In this document: in pieces, positions 4,566-6,008 of the stretch
Position numbering within the stretch: position 1 is the first letter of the stretch
How the letters are laid out: the number at the start of each line of letters is the position of its first letter
Source: Lachnospiraceae bacterium
Lineage (GTDB): Bacteria > Bacillota > Clostridia > Lachnospirales > Lachnospiraceae
Direction of reading: 5' to 3'
DNA: 6,008 nucleotides
Assembly: GCA_024691145.1 (NCBI GenBank)
Contig: JAILNW010000434.1
Span: 1 to 6,008, forward strand
Notes under the pieces: model-generated
Databases searched by the model: none
What the model was told of the DNA's origin: nothing
What the model saw: only the letters and a program-made list of their open reading frames with translations
Program-made: the position numbers and the translations under genes

Positions 4566-4992
4566 TTTCTATACTCCTTTTGTTTTGTATATATGTGTTG
4601 TTTATTCTTATTATTTTATTTAAGTTGTTTAATGCCCATTCCTTTATATTCTTTTCTTTACATAAAGGATTACATTCGCGTAACCTTTGTTCTTCCTGAG
4701 CCAAGAATTTCTTTTTAGCTTCTTTACGGTTCAGATTAACTACTTCTTCTATATGCTTTACCTTCTTTCTAAATGTCTCTACATAATCAGGACCTTCATC
4801 GATTAGCTTCCGTATGATCCCATTTAACTCTTTTCGTCTATTAGGGTATATATCATAGAAAGTTACCAGCTTGTCATAATTAGTAAATTCATGTCTTATT
4901 TGGCAAATCAATCTTAGTTGTTCATTATTCTTACTTGTTCCTTTAAGTTCGCGTCGTCTTAGGGCTAGATCTTTATTTATCCAGATTCCCAT
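4558..4992 (-). CDS. Basic helical protein of unknown function, 144 aa
   Basis: The protein is Lys/Arg/Glu-rich and mostly helical, with a probable coiled coil at about 71-106 (ETFRKKVKHIEEVVNLNRKE) and Cys at 30, 107 and 111. Its start overlaps the end of the 77-aa gene by 20 nt, with AAGGAG nine bases upstream. Its last codons overlap the membrane-protein start. There is no membrane segment, signal peptide or catalytic motif. The net positive charge suggests nucleic-acid or protein binding, but this is only inference. I do not recognise a family. Confidence 0.8.
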   Translation of the reverse strand: MGIWINKDLALRRRELKGTSKNNEQLRLICQIRHEFTNYDKLVTFYDIYPNRRKELNGIIRKLIDEGPDYVETFRKKVKHIEEVVNLNRKEAKKKFLAQEEQRLRECNPLCKEKNIKEWALNNLNKIIRINNTYIQNKRSIEND

Positions 4993-5206
4993 CAGTCTGT
5001 TCTCCTTCGTTATTCCTACGGTCTATTTCATCCTTCAAATCAAATAACTTATCTTTTATCTCGTTACTATTAGGATCTCCATCTACATATTGTATCTTAT
5101 AGAAAAGAAAATCCTTAAGTAACTGTTCATCTGATAGGTCTTCTGGTGCATTCCCAGGTAACCACGGATATAAATATTCATACTTAGTCTTGTTCTTTTG
5201 TTCCAT
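4973..5206 (-). CDS. Acidic protein of unknown function, 77 aa
   Basis: The preferred start is the ATG at 5206, which has AAAGGAA about six bases upstream. A more distal in-frame ATG at 5242 lies inside the preceding gene and would add 12 residues without a clear SD. The product begins MEQKNKTKYEYLYPWLPG. It then has a helical acidic segment (LSDEQLLKDFLFYKIQYVD and DKLFDLKDEIDRRN). It overlaps the end of the 151-aa gene by 23 nt and the start of the 144-aa gene by 20 nt, implying coupled translation. No motif is recognised. Confidence 0.75.
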   Translation of the reverse strand: MEQKNKTKYEYLYPWLPGNAPEDLSDEQLLKDFLFYKIQYVDGDPNSNEIKDKLFDLKDEIDRRNNEGEQTDGNLDK

Positions 5207-5639
5207 CGCTATTCCTTTTATATAGTTTATTCCATTGTTCACGGCATTCTACATCACCTTCACCGCCATCTGAAGACCAATTCTCAAGAATTCCATCTTC
5301 AACAGCTAGCTGAAGTATCTCCATGCAAAGAGCTGTATATTTACCATAGTTAGTCTTACAGCAATCCCAATATCCTTGAGGAGCTACTGCTGTGATAGTA
5401 AAGGTTTCGCAACTTTCTGGTTTAAGACCATTGAATTTAATTACCGTATCAGTTACTGCTTCTTCTTTAAGTGGACAGCCTTCCCAATCTCCTAATTCAA
5501 TACCAGCTTGAGATGCTACTTTAATAGCATCTCTTACTTTAGATATAAATTCTGGAGAAAAGGCTGTACGCAAGGATTTCAGATCTACTGTTCCTTTTGG
5601 TTCTGGTTTATGGTAATGCCAGTATAATGCGTATCCCAT
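5184..5639 (-). CDS. Conserved phage hypothetical protein (GY-x-YW / FNG / ETF / CKT family), 151 aa
   Basis: The protein begins MGYALYWHYHKP and contains IKFNG (67-71), CETF (77-80) and CCKT (93-96), then a helix CMEILQLAVED (105-115). From memory this order of blocks (MGYTHYW, FNG, HETF, FCKT) marks a family of unknown function common in tailed phages and prophages. Here the usual His of HETF is Cys and the residue after GY is Ala rather than Thr, so it is a divergent member. The C-terminus is acidic and Gly-rich (WSSDGGEGD). The start follows one of the strongest SDs in the window (AAAGGAGGAG, five bases before the ATG), 13 nt from the upstream gene's stop. No enzyme activity is known to me for the family. 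Confidence 0.78.
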   Translation of the reverse strand: MGYALYWHYHKPEPKGTVDLKSLRTAFSPEFISKVRDAIKVASQAGIELGDWEGCPLKEEAVTDTVIKFNGLKPESCETFTITAVAPQGYWDCCKTNYGKYTALCMEILQLAVEDGILENWSSDGGEGDVECREQWNKLYKRNSDGTKEQD

Positions 5640-5652
5640 GTGTTCTCCTCCT

Positions 5653-6008
5653 TTATTTTAATGTTTCGATTACTTCTAATAATGACTTAGCATCTGTGAA
5701 GTTATCTTTTAATATTAATTGTGCAGCTTTTTCTTTTAATACATCACAAGCTATTTTGTTTCTATCTATAACAGGTGCTTGCGCTGGTTGTATCTGTTGT
5801 ACTGGAGTAGGAGTTGGTTGTTCTTCTACTTCATTAACATATACAGATCTGTTTCTATTCTTAGCATCTACTTCAGCTTTATATATAATACCATCTTTTA
5901 TATACTTACCATGATTACGCAATTCAGCAACTAATTTCCAATTTGGTATGTTTAAGTAGACTGCTAATTGTTTAATAGATTTATATTGAGTACCATTAGA
6001 ACCTACTA
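5653..6008 (-). CDS. Partial protein, HTH-like N-terminal segment and P/Q-rich linker (5' end outside window)
   Basis: The frame is open to the right edge and 117 residues are visible. A TTG at 5922 is in frame but is not needed as a start, because coding continues upstream through GTQYKSIKQLAVYLNIPNWK. That stretch, followed by LVAELRNHGKYIKDGIIY, looks like a small helix-turn-helix reminiscent of the NUMOD1/HTH modules of phage DNA-binding proteins: S-I-x-x-L-A, then LNIP, a recognition-like helix, and a G-x-Y strand. A Pro/Gln/Thr-rich linker follows (EEQPTPTPVQQIQPAQAP), then a C-terminal helical domain of about 40 residues ending VIETLK. A DNA-binding regulator is a reasonable but unproven reading. 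It is the first visible gene of the operon, and its stop lies 13 nt before the next start. Confidence 0.72.
   Translation of the reverse strand, partial: VGSNGTQYKSIKQLAVYLNIPNWKLVAELRNHGKYIKDGIIYKAEVDAKNRNRSVYVNEVEEQPTPTPVQQIQPAQAPVIDRNKIACDVLKEKAAQLILKDNFTDAKSLLEVIETLK

Noticed and set aside
4348..4718. Two plus-strand open frames rich in hydrophobic and aromatic residues
   Set aside because: They lie opposite the membrane-protein and 144-aa genes, both of which have SDs. The apparent hydrophobicity comes from reading AT-rich Lys/Glu codons backwards.
5597..5914. Plus-strand Ser/Cys-rich open frame
   Set aside because: It is a shadow of the minus-strand partial gene and the start of the 151-aa gene, with no RBS.
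5653..5922. TTG at 5922 as the start of the right-edge gene
   Set aside because: The frame stays open to the window edge with plausible protein sequence upstream and no SD before the TTG.
1..6008. CRISPR array, insertion sequence or integrase attachment site
   Set aside because: No regularly spaced direct repeats, no transposase or integrase frame, and no terminal inverted repeats with target duplication were seen.

Overview
The window looks like part of a tailed-phage (myovirus-type) genome. It is AT-rich, its genes are packed with stop/start overlaps and strong AAAGGAG-type Shine-Dalgarno (SD) sites, and the left end encodes a major capsid protein recognisable as a distant T4 gp23 relative. 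The SD strength, sigma70/SigA-type promoters and low GC suggest a Gram-positive (Firmicutes-like) host. This host call is inference; no gene here names the host.

Layout. Positions 3-1568 (+) hold the capsid gene, which ends at an intrinsic terminator. Everything to the right is on the minus strand. From the right edge leftwards (the direction of transcription) there is a tightly coupled set of small genes: a partial protein with an HTH-like N-terminus; a 151-aa member of a widespread phage family of unknown function; 77-aa and 144-aa proteins; a 66-aa two-helix membrane protein; a 15-aa basic peptide; a hairpin terminator; then 132-, 267- and 55-aa proteins of unknown function. Most starts overlap or lie within about 15 nt of the preceding stop, so translational coupling is likely.

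The unusual part is the stretch between this operon and the capsid gene. Positions 1569-1859 and 2043-2853 hold no convincing protein gene. Each begins, on the minus strand, with a near-consensus promoter (TTTACT, 16-nt spacer, TATAAT). The upstream halves of the two promoters match at 22 of 24 positions. Each region is dense in hairpins and ends at an intrinsic terminator. I read them as two independently transcribed structured non-coding RNAs: RNA A (about 220 nt, 1810 to about 1588) and RNA B (about 730 nt, 2808 to about 2076). Several helices contain pairs that are A-C mismatches on the plus strand but G-U wobbles on the minus strand, which supports the minus strand as the functional one. 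Both RNAs carry long pyrimidine tracts in hairpin loops (CUCCUCCU in A, CUCUCCUUU in B) that are complementary to SD sequences, including some in this window. A 58-aa helical protein gene lies between the two RNA genes.

The size, solitary promoter and phage setting of RNA B recall the large ornate phage RNAs ROOL and GOLLD. I cannot assign it to either from sequence alone, and it may be a new class.
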